Of a stretch of 64,000 bases of DNA, positions 43,129-55,739 are shown in pieces. The position numbers and the translations under genes were made by a program. Origin of the DNA: Fennellomyces sp. T-0311 (Eukaryota > Mucoromycota > Mucoromycetes > Mucorales > Lichtheimiaceae); NCBI GenBank assembly GCA_025266875.1, contig JALLLT010000009.1:558001-622000 (forward strand), given 5' to 3'. Below the pieces are notes generated by a model. The model did not search any database. It saw nothing but the letters and a program-made list of their open reading frames with translations, and was not told where the DNA came from. Each line of letters opens with the position of its first letter. The stretch's first letter is position 1.

Positions 43129-44888
43129 ATGCACTCAACATCGCCACAGTTACGCCAAAATGCCGCTGACCAACCCTGGGTCGTACAAAAGTATGGAGGA
43201 ACCAGCGTTGGAAAGTTTTTAGAGACAATTGCTTCAGACATTATACCGTAAGTTTGGGAAAGAAAGAACTCCATTCAACAATGTTCTTATGCTCTGCAGC
43301 TCGTACTTGGACACGAATCGTGTGGTCATTGTATGCTCAGCTCGAAGTGGTGAAACAAAAGAAAAAGGAACAACGAACCAGCAAGTATTATGAAATATAC
43401 AATTTGTTGTAAGGCTCACAAAATGATTTAATACTAAGGATGTTAGGTTACTGCGTGCAGCAGAGGAAGCTTTGACAGCTGGATCGAATAAGCATTTGGA
43501 AATTGTTAAAGAAATCACAGCAGACCATCTCAAAGCCGCACGGTCCGTTGTCAAGAATCCAGAGATTTTGAAACAACTCGAGGCACAGATTGAAAAGGAG
43601 TGTTTGAAGTTGCGCTCATTCCTACAAGCGGCAGAGGTATACGTCTAAATATGCGTAAGGTGTTTGCCTGGGCACGTACTAAGCGTTTCCTAAATAGATA
43701 ATCGATGAAATCTCGCCTCGGTCAAGAGATATCATTGCAGGCATCGGTGAATTACTCTCATGTAGCATCGTCACTGCTGTTTTGCAGGATAAAGGAATCG
43801 ACAGTCAGATTGTCGTCCTGAATAACATTATTGATCGAGAGTTTGAAACGTTGGATCAAGAGTTTTATGTTTACTTGTCCAGGCAATTGGCTGATATTGT
43901 CAGTCAATGTGGTAACAAGGTACCCGTTTTGACAGGTAAGGATTGCAGAAAATTATAAAGCAAAAGGGTTTGTCGCTAATATTACAAAAAGGCTTTTTTG
44001 GTAACGTGCCTGGCAGCTTACTCGCCACGATTGGGCGCGGCTACACCGATCTTTGCGCGGCACTTGTTGCAGTTGGATTACGTGCGCAAGAATTGCAAAT
44101 CTGGAAAGAAGTGGATGGCGTGTTTACTGCTGATCCACGCAAAGTACCCGGTGCACGACTCTTGCCCAACATTTCACCGGAAGAGGCAGCCGAGCTCACA
44201 TATTACGGATCAGAGGTGATTCATCCATTTACCATGGAACAAGTGATTCGAGCCGAGATCCCCATCCGGATCAAGAACGTAGAAAATCCTGCTGGCTCAG
44301 GTACCATCATCTTCCCAGAAGATCAGCTGAAGCAGGTTCAGGAACACATTTCTAAGCTGCCCACGGCTGTAACCATCAAGGATAACATTTGTGTCCTCAA
44401 CGTTCACTCGAACCGTAAGAACGTCAGCCACGGCTTTTTGGCCAAGATTTTTGCCACGCTGGATGAATATGGCGTAGTGGTTGATCTAATTTCAACCTCG
44501 GAAGTTCACGTATCGATGGCTCTGGAAGCAGATATGCTGCAAGCCAACTTGGATAAGGCTATCGCCAATTTGGAGCAGTTGGGAAAGGTAAATGTAAAAA
44601 AGAATCGGGATATTTGGGCTTTTATTGATTGTGTATTACGTAAATCAGGTCGATGTTCTGCGTGATATGGCAATCCTTTCGCTCGTCGGCAAACGAATGA
44701 AGAATACTGTCGGTACTGCAGGCAAGATGTTTACGGCCTTAGCAACCGCGGGTGTCAATATTGAGATCATCTCCCAAGGCGCTTCTGAGATCAATATCTC
44801 ATGTGTGGTCGACAAGGAAAATGCCCTGTCAGCCATGAAAGCTATTCACAAGAGCTTATTGTCGATCGAAGCGGTACAAGGCTCATAG
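43129..44888 (+). CDS. Aspartokinase (aspartate kinase)
   Basis: About seven exons. The start MHSTSPQLRQNAADQPWVVQ at 43129 leads straight into QKYGGTSVGKF, the conserved N-terminal kinase motif. Later come VVIVCSARSGETKE, LLSCSIVTAVLQDKGID, TIGRGYTDLCAALVAVGL, VDGVFTADPRKVPGARLLP and LTYYGSEVIHPFTMEQ. Two C-terminal ACT domains follow (ICVLNVHSNRKNVSHGFLAK and MAILSLVGKRMKNTVGTAGK), which in fungi mediate feedback by threonine. The enzyme phosphorylates L-aspartate in the first step to threonine, methionine and isoleucine (yeast HOM3). The kinase and regulatory parts are complete. Confidence 0.94.
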
Positions 44889-45041
44889 ATCATTGTACTA
44901 TTTTTACATTTGTGTTTTTTTTCCATCCTATTCTTATTCACCCCTTTTTTACATTTTGCTCACATTACTTTGTGCGAGCTCCAAAAGTAGATGTTCTTTG
45001 TGTTCAACCATTGTTTTATATCTGATGAATCATTCCCGTTC

Positions 45042-46434
45042 CTAAAATAAACTCTCCGTTAGTACATGCGTAATAGCTGCCAGACGAAGATTTCTACCAT
45101 CCAAGGCGCTGTAGTAGAACCAGTTTTGTATCGGCAGCTCTTTGGCAGACAGAACCTTGATCATTTCCTGTGCCAGCACACCGCCAACAATAGCCGCAAC
45201 AGGTGCCATCTCGGTATCCAATAGGTCGATGGCATTTCTATCTCCATGTCATTACCCAAGGTCATACTTGCTGCAGTTCGTAAACCAACCTTAGTAATTC
45301 GTCACTTAGAAGGTTTGCATCCTGTACACCCATACTCTCAAGATAGCTGGCCTTCTGTTCAATAAGTTCTTCCACTTCCTGCCCCGTCGGTAAATGACCG
45401 TGCTTTTCCTGGAATTTGAGTAATACTTGTGTAGGGCTGTCAGCATACTTATACGGCCCAGAGAAAGATTAGGCTCACCATGGATGACGAATGAAAGAGG
45501 CGACATTCGTTTGACTTTCTTTCCTCTGGTAGACCAGTCCGCCTGTATGGACTGGCTGAAACTGATATATTTTTCCACACACGTTGTTCGTTGCACTCTA
45601 GGTTCCTCATGCGCCTTTTTACCCGCAGGCTCGCTCTTTCGTTCTCTTATATGTCACGTCAGAAAAAACTGCTGTACCTGCCGACATTCTGACAGTAAGC
45701 TTACTCGATATACGTATGCTCGACCAGATCGCAAAAGATATAACCAAACCACCCGAATGCATCTGCTGCATAAAATGGTTTTCCAACTTTACGTCGCAAT
45801 TCGTTGACGCGCGTCTGAAAACATGTCAGCACATAAATAGTCTCACTTGACAATCGCATACCAAGATATCGATTTGTTTGTGAAAAAGGCACACAATATC
45901 GAAGGTGTCAAAGAACGAGTCTGGCTTGCTGGCAATATCTTCTTGATCCACAATAACTTGAACTCGAGGGTTCAGGTTTTGAATTGCCGTTGCCGAGGCT
46001 TCAGCGCGCTTGATCATGTATGAGTCCCCTCTTTCTTTTATTGAATAAATCGCAAACTCCACTTACGTTTCTACCAACATCGCTTGCATCCAAGAAGAAT
46101 TGTGAGCCCAAATCTTCCTCTTGAACAGTGCTGTGATCAAGTAGCGTGATTGAACCGACACCTGCAAGTGCAATGTTTTTACAAACTTCATCGGTCAATG
46201 CACGTATTCCAGCAACAAGAACGTGTGCGTTTCGAATTCTAACGTGGTCGATTCACTTTTATTTACGATAATCTCGAAAAGCAATCCAAAAATTACCTTT
46301 GCTGAGCATCGAGACCCCACAGACGGATCTGACGATCGTAGATTTCTGCTTCATCTATTGCCAAAATGAGCTTCAAGTCGTTTTCTCGGGAGTGTGTATG
46401 CAAACAAACCCTGTGTTATGCCGCCAGTAGACAT
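45042..46434 (-). CDS. aos1: SUMO-activating enzyme subunit AOS1/SAE1
   Basis: About seven exons. Start MSTGGITQGLFAYTLPREND at 46434. The family block AIDEAEIYDRQIRLWGLDAQ, then VLVAGIRALTDEVCKNIALA, GVGSITLLDHSTVQEEDLGS and QFFLDASDVGRNRAEASATA form the adenylation fold. FYAADAFGWFGYIFCDLVEH follows, and the end MAPVAAIVGGVLAQEMIKVL, FYYSALDGRNL closes the domain. AOS1 pairs with UBA2 to activate SUMO; AOS1 itself lacks the catalytic Cys domain, as here. Convergent with the aspartokinase gene, 153 bp apart. Confidence 0.92.
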
Positions 46435-48062
46435 GTTTGCAGTAGAAGTAAACGCGTGCTTGTACGCGTATGTTCAAGGCGGACTTTTAGAGGAGGGGCG
46501 AGTTTGTTGATAGACTGCACTGAATGAATACCAGGAGTATGCTACGCCCAAGCTGATGTTCATCTACACATGTTTTGCATGACAATAAATTGAAGGCACA
46601 TTGATGCACAGCTTGAATGTGGTGTAGTAACATATTTCGTCATAGTAACCAAATAAAAAGAAGAGGGAGTACAGAATTTTCTGATGCGATAAATGGAAGC
46701 TGCAGCGAACACACAACCCTTTCAAGGAAAAACGGATTATGAGAAGAAAATATGTATGCGTCGGCCAAGACCGTTCCTGAATTTCTTCCAATGTGCCAGA
46801 ACATGATGATAACGGTTCACTCAGCGCCCCAGTTGCACACACTTGCATCTTAAAGACCAAAAATGTACATTTTACCAAACGTCTGTGACACAGTCTTTCT
46901 CGTCTGTGTAACGAATTCCGTCAATAAGCACGGTAGATTAAACTTTGCATACTCAAGTTGCGCCACGGAGCCCAACGAGGTAAAAAGCGCTTGTCCAGAC
47001 CCTACACAGTGTTGGGTCTCCAATGGTCCAGCCCGTTCCCCGTTCTTTTTTTGTCCTTTTGTACTTAAAGCCTGTCCGCATTTTGCAGTAAAGGGAGAGA
47101 AAAAAGAAACTAAGAGTTGCTGTTGGTAGAATTATTATTCTCCCCCGATTTATACTTTTTTACCTTGTTTTTATTATCACGCTTCCGGTAGTTCCATGGT
47201 GTCCCGTCACCAGCCGCAGTACACAAAAAGTATAGCATATTTATTGGATGATATGTGTGTTCTATTCTGAGCTCGTGCGTTTGCCCTTTTCAAATCCTTC
47301 TATTTTGGGCAATATAACTAATTCTGTGTAACATGATTAGAAAAGAGGGCACATTGTCGAGCGAAACTCCCAGCTCATTATTCTGCCTGTAAACATTGAG
47401 AAATGATAATGGCTGTGATCATGTGCATCGAAAATTATTAATTTGTCATGTGAGTTGCTATGGCGATGAAGGCTAAACGATATATATTGCCAAGGAGACA
47501 CAAGCGAAGCTATATCGAACGCAAAAGGTGAAAATCGGCCTAAACGGGCGGTTCACTAAATTTAAAGGGCGAATCAAGATTCTAGTACGCTCACACTACT
47601 GCAATATTATAACAAAAGGATGCGGGCTAAGATTCTAGGCAAAGAGACGGGAGTTTTACTTGAATAGTTTGGTTCTCTGCGAAAATAGTAAATTTGGTTT
47701 GTCCTGCATTCATTTCCATGGTTACCCAATCGTGTCGGCCCCTGTAATGTTCCCTTCTTGATCATTTTTAAACTCCCACTCCGAGGTTGAACTTTTCCTT
47801 TTTGCAACAGACACATCTCTTCTTCTCGTCCTCTCCCCCCCCTTAGCGCTCCTTTTCTTTCTTTTCCTACTTTCTTCCTCTCATATAGATTTTCTTGACG
47901 TACGGCGATAGAAAAAGGAAACAGGAAGAGTAAGGTAGAAAAAAAAAAGCTTACTTATCGTAAAACTCATCTTGTTACTGATTTTTTTCATTAGCTTGCA
48001 TCTATCGTTCACCTTCTTTGCAACCCAACGACAATCCTTTACGAGAATATCACAAAAAAACG
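46435..48062. other. Intergenic, no recognisable gene
   Basis: A plus-strand frame at 46863-47129 (rich in Cys and Phe) has no recognisable motif. The right end, 47815-47880, is strongly pyrimidine-rich on the plus strand and probably belongs to the promoter of the protease-like gene. Confidence 0.4.
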
Positions 48063-49636
48063 ATGCGTACCACCTTCATCTGTCTCGCTGCCCTCGCACA
48101 GCTGGCATTAAGTGTCTTTGCTGAACCACAAAGAATCCCTCTCTACCGCCGAAGCAATGGTATCGTCAAGGCTGCCGGTGAACAGCTGGAAGACGGTGTT
48201 CTTGCCGGTAAAGTCTACATCGGTAACCCGCCTCAAGAATTTACCATGGCGTTCGATACCACTGTCGGCTTCTCCTGGGTCCGCGGTTCTCGATGCAAGT
48301 CTGAAAACTGTCTGGATCGCTGCACCTACTACTCTCGTCGCTCCGAAACCGCCGTTTCCACTGGCAAAAAGTTCTCGGTGGACTATGGCGATGCTTGCGT
48401 CGATACGAGAGTTTACCTTGACGATGTCGAATTCGCCGGCAACAGCGTTAGCATGCTCTTTGGCGGCGCCGAGCGTATGAGCGGCTTCGCCACTGGTTTT
48501 GACGGCTTCCTTGGTTTGGGTGTTGAAGTCGATGCCTTGAACCAGACCGAAAAGTTGCATGTTGGCTCTTTGATGCGTCGTGATGAAATGCCCTCGACTT
48601 CGTATGTGACCAATGCTTATAACCAGGGCATTGTTGAAAGTGCTCAGTTTGGCATGGTCACTACCACCACCGATAACAACGGTTTTGGTCAATCTGGTAC
48701 CGCGAGCGGCCAAACCACCACCCCCACCACGACCGATCCCAACGCTGGAGGAGTAACCAGCCCCGTTCCCAGCACTAACGCGACCGTCCCTGTCGCATCT
48801 GGCTCCAGCTCTGCAGCCGCACCAGCAGCTTCGCCTTCTGATACCACTACCACTACCTCACCTCCTCAGAATAGTGGCGCTACTACTGGTCCGGTCACTG
48901 GTGGCGGATTTGGCTTCTTCAAGCGTACCTATGAGGAAGCTGCAGGCTATTTGATTATTGGTAAATTATTACTAACAAAGAAGTTTTTTTTTTTTTTTTT
49001 TTTTTTTTTTTGCAACTTCATTAATGTATAAATTTAGGCGGCGTCGACAAGAGCCTGATCAAAGGTGAAATGGAGTATATTCCTTTGGCTGATGTCCCCG
49101 AAGGTTCAGCCAAGAACTGGGATGTCTGCATCAAGGACGCCAACTTTGAATACACGCTAAACATTAAGCAAAAGGCAAACACTATTGGAAAGATTAACAC
49201 AGCCTCCCCATATATTGATATGCCTGCTGAACAAGGTACTTGGCACGAAAGGGGCCGCCTAGTCAATTTACTAAAGTCGATTTTTTTTTAAATAGCTGAT
49301 ATGCTCGCGGATATTCTTCCTTTGAAGTTGTATCAAACCTCCAAGACATACGGTATCAAGTGCTCTGACGCCAAGAATTTACCTACGTTGAAGCTGACAA
49401 TCGAAGACCACATTGTCGAACTGCCGCCCAAGTACTGGATCCGTGAGGTTGATGCGGACCGCGATTGCTGTGCAACTCGTATTCGTCGCAGTGAATCGGA
49501 GCAATGGACCCTTGGTACTCCGTTCACCAACGCCTTCTACACTTCGTTTGATCCTGAGGCCGAAGCCGTTGGCTTGGCTATCAAGAAAGGCCAACCAGAC
49601 GATGGTCTCCGAGTGTACCGAAAATCGCAGCACTAA
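48063..49636 (+). CDS. Secreted aspartic-protease-like protein, probably inactive
   Basis: Three exons (48063-48960, 49038-49235, 49296-49636) give 478 residues. A signal peptide is clear (MRTTFICLAALAQLALSVFA). The pepsin-like fold follows: GKVYIGNPPQEFTMAFDTTV with GFSWV, the flap-like FSVDYGD, and ATGFDGFLGLGVEVDALN. A Thr/Ser/Pro/Ala-rich linker of about 90 residues (probably O-glycosylated) splits the two lobes. In the second lobe the active-site position reads KINTASPYIDMP, where active enzymes have DTG. The first site is DTT instead of DTG. Asn in place of the second catalytic Asp should abolish proteolysis. The frame is otherwise intact, so this looks like a retained pseudo-enzyme rather than a pseudogene. 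Confidence 0.75.
48984..49011. repeat. Homopolymer of 28 T in an intron
   Basis: Lies in the first intron of the protease-like gene, between donor 48961 and acceptor 49037. It may serve as an extreme polypyrimidine tract, and its length is prone to slippage and assembly error. Confidence 0.9.
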
Positions 49637-51203
49637 TTTGTAACATTTCTCTTTCTCGTGTTTTCGCCCGAATAATTTACGCATCTTCCCCTCCTACCCA
49701 CGCAAACTTCCCTCCCCCCTTATTTTGTTATCTGAACAAAAGAGAACAAGAAAAAATCCGCTAAAGAAAACTGTCTCTTTTTCTTTATTTCAGATGTGCC
49801 ATTTTCTTTATATTTTTCTTGCTATTTTACCAAATAGCCGGTTGGTGTGGCACGAGTTAACATACAGCACGTGTTGCAGATAAATTCCTTTCTGGACATG
49901 TTTTTCCGACTATGGTCAATTACTTGGTTCTTGATGACGACCGCGGGAAATAGAAACACAAAAGTAGATCCTTAATGTTACAGTCATTTCGGCGGCACAA
50001 CCTAGAAAAAATTTCTTTTGATTGATTGTGATCCGTGCTTGAACGATAAGGAAAAAAGGATACAAGGGGTCTTGAAATATAAGGGGCTACAGCACATATA
50101 CGTACACACAGATCAAGCCACGCTTTTTCTCTACGAGTGCCATATTCGGATATACGCATATAAAGATACCTGGGAGTAAATAAAATCAGATCTGGGGACA
50201 CTCTTTCTGTCAGGATCGGTTGTACATCGGTATATGGTAAATCATTCGGCATTTATGTTTTGCTTCAAACCGATTTTTTTCCATCTGCAATGAAAAAAAA
50301 TAGGGAAAAGCACCAAGGTGGCAATGTTTTTTCTATCGAAATCGATCGAAAGAACACAGAGAGAACCGGGTTAATTTTATCCAGTAAATTGCGGGAAAGC
50401 TGTGGAAAATTGTTAGTGCTGAAGTTTGGGCCATGCAAACGGGTAGCGTGCCAAATGCCGAAACCTTGGCTATACATTACATACGACAAGTTATTAATAT
50501 GTCTAGGCAATTGAAGCGCGTCATGCAGGTGCTCAATGAACTAACCCAGAAAAGAGTAGCCATAGTGTATCGGACAGTCAGGAGGGGTAGATTTATGTCA
50601 ACTACAAGAGATCATCCATTCGTTTTGCTAAGTCCGATTCTTTTTGCAAATTCAAACATTCTGCGTACGCATTAATCTTTCTCTGCAGACAATTTTGGAT
50701 ATCTTGGATTGGTGCTTGGGTTTGGAACTTGAAATAGGTATAAAGAAATGTAAATGAGTGAAGGGATGAGACATTGTTGACAACCATCTTAGACTAATAT
50801 GCTGGCAATTGTTTACCTCATGCTACGTGAATTACCAAAATAGCTGCTCTGGCGACAATCACCAAGGGGCTTTTTATAAGTTATTTATCTTATCTACGGA
50901 ATATTTGTAATCACATATCGTAGATCTGGGACGCATTCATGCAACGTTCGAGCGCAGCATAACAAGAAGATAGAGTTGGCATGATGACGGGAGTGTTCGT
51001 TCTTATTTGATACTAGCCATTGAAGCCCTTCGCATGGTGTAATAAATTACTTAATGTCTTACATCGCCGTCATGCACGTCGCTCCGGAAGTCAAACCGAT
51101 CAAACAATGGATCTCGGTAGCTCTGAAATTTACTTAAAAAACATTGCCTTTTAGATCTCCTCGTTTTATCTTTTTCATACATTTTACTAACTTGGCGAAT
51201 ATA
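49637..51203. other. Intergenic, no recognisable gene
   Basis: No motif-bearing open frame on either strand. Frames at 49920-50252 and 50260-50675 look random. The stretch should contain the 3' end of the protease-like gene and the MFS promoter. Confidence 0.4.
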
Positions 51204-53243
51204 ATGGAATCTCGTACCGTACCGCACAGTAGCACCACAGACGATACCGGGACTGGTGGTAGTGACTTGGAGCCAGGTATATGGTTTCGACAACAGCGTA
51301 CATCTTCAATATCCAGTCAGCATACAGTTTCCTCCACAACATTACCATCTACGATAGCTCCACCTCGAAAAGACGAAGAATGGGCAGGAGCTCAACAGTT
51401 TAGTCCTCGAACTTATCCCATGGCATGGATCGCATTATTTTTCCTCGTGGTATTGCGATCAGCCGTCTCTATCTTTCAAAACACATTTAATCCGATTCCA
51501 AATGTTATCGCAAATTATCTCAATGTCAATTTGACCGCGATAAACTGGCTCTATAACGTCATGAGCATAGTTTACATTATAGTAAGCTTCGGTACAGGAT
51601 GGCTCTTTGAAGTATTAGGCCCAAAGAAAACGGTAAGTGTTGTCATAGACATCACCCTTGCATACCCAATATTTTGTTGCTAACAAAAATTTGTTGCTAA
51701 TCTGTATCTCATGTTGTAGCTTATTGGCGCTGGTATACTTACAGCAGCTGGCTGCTGGGTCCGATGGGTAGCTGTACGGATCAATCCTCCATCTTACGCC
51801 GTAATGATGGTCGGTCAAGTTATTGCGTCAATTGGTAACCCTTTGACATTGAATGTCATGACAAAGGTAAAATAACGACAACAAAAAAAATATTCATGTT
51901 CATCTCATTCGTTATACAATAGTTCGCTGCTGTATGGTTCACCGAAGATAAACGAGCAACTGCTGGCATGTTCGTCGGTAAGTAATTAATACTCCTTTGA
52001 AGTAACTACGTTTACGATTGATGTACGTATCTATAATTAGCATCAAACTATGGTGGCATCATTGCCATGTTCCTGATGCCGGCAGTAGCAACGGGTGAAA
52101 GTAAAATCGAATTTACTGTATGTCGATATGCCTGTCCGACTATTCCACGTTTTTTAATTATTCTCGCAAATAGTTAATCATGGTGGCAGTGATCTGCACT
52201 GTAGCGCTTATCCCGCAGTTCTTTATCCCTGCCAAACCGCCAACTCCATCATCTATACAGCTTGGGCAACAAAATTCCGGACAACCAATCTCCGTTTGGA
52301 AAAGCACTCTGACGTTGCTTAAGAACGTTCATTTTTGGGTTCTGTGCGGTATTCATGGCCTCAACGTTGGCCTGAGTATTGCATGGGGTGGATTGACCAA
52401 TCAAGCACTAAGTCCTTACGGCTATTCTGATCGTGATGCGGGCAACATTGTTGCTGTTGGCATCTTTGCCGGTACCTTGGGCTGTTGTAAGTATTTAGAA
52501 ATAAATACATAGTCTGCATAATGCTGATATGTGGCTTTAGTAACTGCAGGGCCATTACTCGATGCAACAAAACGCCATAACCTCTTTCTCAAAATGATGG
52601 CACCGTTTATGTGCAGCACGTACATTGCATTTGTTTTCATAGGTAAATTGGACACTTGCTTCCTGGACTAAAACAAAAGTTTAATGTATAATGATGTAGT
52701 GGGCCAAAATTCCTTTGCATCCATCCTCTATGTGAATGCACTAAATCAGTTTTTCTTGGCATTCATGATACCAACAGTAATTGAGCTCGGTGTTGAAGGT
52801 ATGCAAGCGAAAGTCACATTGCAGACGAACTAAAGTGTAACTAATTGTATACACTAGCCACATTTCCCGTACCTGAATCTATTTCCACATCGATTCTATG
52901 GCAAATGGCTCAGGTGATTGGCTTCGTCTTGGTGCTCATCATGGATAACTTTCGAGACCCGAATGGCGATCCACCAAACAATATGTTCAAGGCTCTCATA
53001 TTCCAGGCAGCGATTGCAGGTGTATGTGTCATCCTATGTGCTGTCTACAATGGCCCCATGAGACGAACCGAGGCATACCGAGACGCGGCACTGACTGCAG
53101 CACAGGAGCAGATTCCAGAACAAGATTCTGCAGAGAAATATGTAAATAATTCCAGAAAACCTCAATCACAGGCATCTACAGATACTATCCAGGTGATCGA
53201 TGATCAGCAGCATGATGATGATCTTAAAAAGCAAGAACAATAG
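51204..53243 (+). CDS. Major facilitator superfamily transporter, SLC49/FLVCR-like
   Basis: About nine exons with a start MESRTVPHSSTTDDTGTGG at 51204. A cytosolic N-terminus of about 80 residues precedes twelve predicted spans. Landmarks are WIALFFLVVLRSAVSIFQNT, NLTAINWLYNVMSIVYIIVS, GTGWLFEVLGPKKT (the MFS loop 2-3 area), AAGCWVRWVAVRINPPSYAV, FAAVWFTEDKRATAGMFVAS and FWVLCGIHGLNVGLSIAWGG. The NWLYNVMSIVY and AVWFTEDKRATA blocks are those of the FLVCR/DIRC2 (SLC49) group. Substrate unknown: relatives move haem, choline or other small solutes. The C-terminal tail is acidic, Gln-rich and probably cytosolic. Convergent with RLI1, 175 bp apart. Confidence 0.85.
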
Positions 53244-53418
53244 ACCACGTAGATGCGTCTTCATGCCCTTGTATAATCAATACTGTGTGTGTCTCTTTTT
53301 TTTCCATTCGCATCTACAATATACATATACTCTTCTAAAAGGGATATCAAACATTTATTTTTCTATATAACAACTTTTTTTGCTATCGCATGTTCAGTTT
53401 ACTAAATAATTTTCTATA

Positions 53419-55566
53419 CTATTGCTCCAAGAAGAAGTAGTTGCCGCTGGACTTTTGTTCTTGATCCATCTGCGAGTCCATCTTGTTGATCCTTGGTCTA
53501 AAGTTGGTGGGATCACGACGGAAAGTGATTTCAAGGGACGCCAAGAATTTGTTCATACCCGACAATAGGGACTGGGGTGCGTTGGCAATGGCGTGAACAG
53601 ATGGCTTGCCCTCGTACACAACAACGCGATCAGCCAAATAAGTGGCCATGATGAAATCGTGCTCAACGATAAAAGCAGTGCGCTTAAAGTGTACAATGAA
53701 GCGCTTAATAACCTTGGCAGCAATGATACGTTGCTCGGAATCCAAATAGGCAGAAGGTTCGTCAATAAGATAGATATCGGCGGGCTGGCCAAGAGCAAGG
53801 ATAATGGCCACACGTTGCAATTCACCACCGGACAAATGAGTGACTTCTTGATCGAGGAAGCCATCAATGTTCAAGGGCTTGATGACATCTGTCTGGAACT
53901 GTGGGTTGAGGAATGCGGCCTTGATCTTTTTGATAAACAACATGCGGACAGTGCCCTTGAACTTGGGGGCGATCTTTTGAGGTTTATATGAGATGTTCAG
54001 CTCGGGAACACCCTTGCCGCCATCTGGCTTCAAAAGGCCGGCCAAAAGTCGAATGAAGGTCGTCTTGCCGGTACCGTTTTGACCCAGCATGACAACAATT
54101 TCAGAATCTGTGAATTCACCAGCCTTAACTTCCAACCTGAAATCGCCTATTTTATGTGTGAGTAGGCCAAAATGTGCGACAAGAGGCACAGTTATTACGT
54201 ACCAAGTGTCTTGGTCATGTTGGGATATTCGTAGTTTCTGTTCTTTTCGATCATGGCATCGTCTGTCTGCTCAGCAATCTTGAAAGTCAACGATTCCTCA
54301 CGGAAACGCAGATTTTCTGTTCTGATGGTGCCGTCCAAGAAGATGTTGATGCCGTCACGCACAGACGCTGGGAGGGTGACAACACCATAGACGGAAGGCA
54401 TACCGTACAAGATACACACGTAGTCGGAAAGATAATCCAACACTGACAAATCATGCTCCACAACAATGTTGTATCTATATACTCACTAAGTATCCTGCTA
54501 TTCCCGTTTTCCATCCATCAGCTTACGTATCGGCAGCAATGAGCGAGCGAATCACTCGGGCAGCATTCAGACGCTGCTTAACATCCAAATAAGATGAAGG
54601 CTCATCGAACATGTATCTAAACGAATCGAGTAAGCTCACCTAGCCTCCAAGCCTTTTTTCATTAATGACATACACATCCGCCTTCTGCACAGCCACAACA
54701 CCGATAGCGAAACGTTGCAATTCACCACCGGACAACTGACCTACCTCACGTGACAAAACACCCTTGAGCTCTACAAACAGAAAGTCAATTATACCAGTTA
54801 TACTAGTTGACCAGGCCAACCACCCAGCTTACCGAGGTCCTCAAGAATCTGATCCATGTTGTTTCGTTCATGCTTTCCCTCGAGCAACTCGCCGACCTTT
54901 CCGCTAACAACGCGGGGCAAGTTATCGACATACTGCGGCTTGATGATTGCCTTCAAGTTATCCTCCAAGATCTTCGTAAAGTAATTCTGTAATTCGGATC
55001 CACGGAAGTACTTGAGAATATCCTCCCAGTCGGGCGGGTTATCGTATCGACCCAGGTTGGGCTTCATCTTTCCGGAAAGGATCTTGAGTGCAGTCGACTT
55101 GCCGATACCGTTTGTGCCGACCAAACCAAGTACTTGGCCCGGACGGGGAACGGGCAATCGATGAAGTTTGAACGAGTTGGCCGAGTAACGATGGGTCACT
55201 TCGCTTTCAAGATTCGTTGGCAGATTGATAATGTGAATGGCATCGAACGGACACTTTTTTGGACAAATGCCGCAGCCAATGCAAAGCGTTTCCGAGATGA
55301 ACGCGATCTTTGAAGTTGACTCGACTTCGATACAGAACTTGCCTGGTAACAAGTAAGTCAATTCTTCCCGCGATCCAATCTTGAACTCTCAAAAACATAC
55401 CCATTCGATTTACAGGGCATGACTTCTTGCTACGTATGGTGTAGAACTTGATTGTAAGTAAACCTTACAGTTCCGTGCTTCAAACCGCATACCATTCCTG
55501 CCGACATTTCTTCGGCTTGCACTTGTCCGAACTGACGATGGCAATACGAGTTAGCTTTTCACTCAT
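53419..55566 (-). CDS. rli1: RLI1/ABCE1 ribosome recycling ATPase
   Basis: About six exons. Start [20 protein letters not shown] at 55566. An N-terminal domain for two [4Fe-4S] clusters is present ([10 protein letters not shown] and [20 protein letters not shown]). The first ABC domain has [16 protein letters not shown] and LSGGELQRF; the second has [36 protein letters not shown] and [15 protein letters not shown]1 splits post-termination ribosomes into subunits and helps initiation; it is essential and single copy in eukaryotes. All key motifs are intact. Confidence 0.95.
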
Positions 55567-55739
55567 TGTCTGCGTCTTTTGAAATAGAAAAAGAGTGGGG
55601 AGGTTTTAGGGGTGATTGAGGGTTCGGTAAAGAGTTGATGGTGGGACAAGCGCCACCTGTTGCCGGAGTCTTGTTTTATATAGGCACGAAAAACTCTATT
55701 TTGCAGGACTGCGGCAACAAAGGTTTATGATATACTCTT

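Noticed and set aside
46863..47129. Cys-rich plus-strand frame as a small secreted protein
   Set aside because: No signal peptide, no regular Cys spacing and no splice context; likely chance.
48108..48713. 201-codon minus-strand frame
   Set aside because: It is antisense to the signal peptide and protease fold of the plus-strand gene and has no motif of its own.
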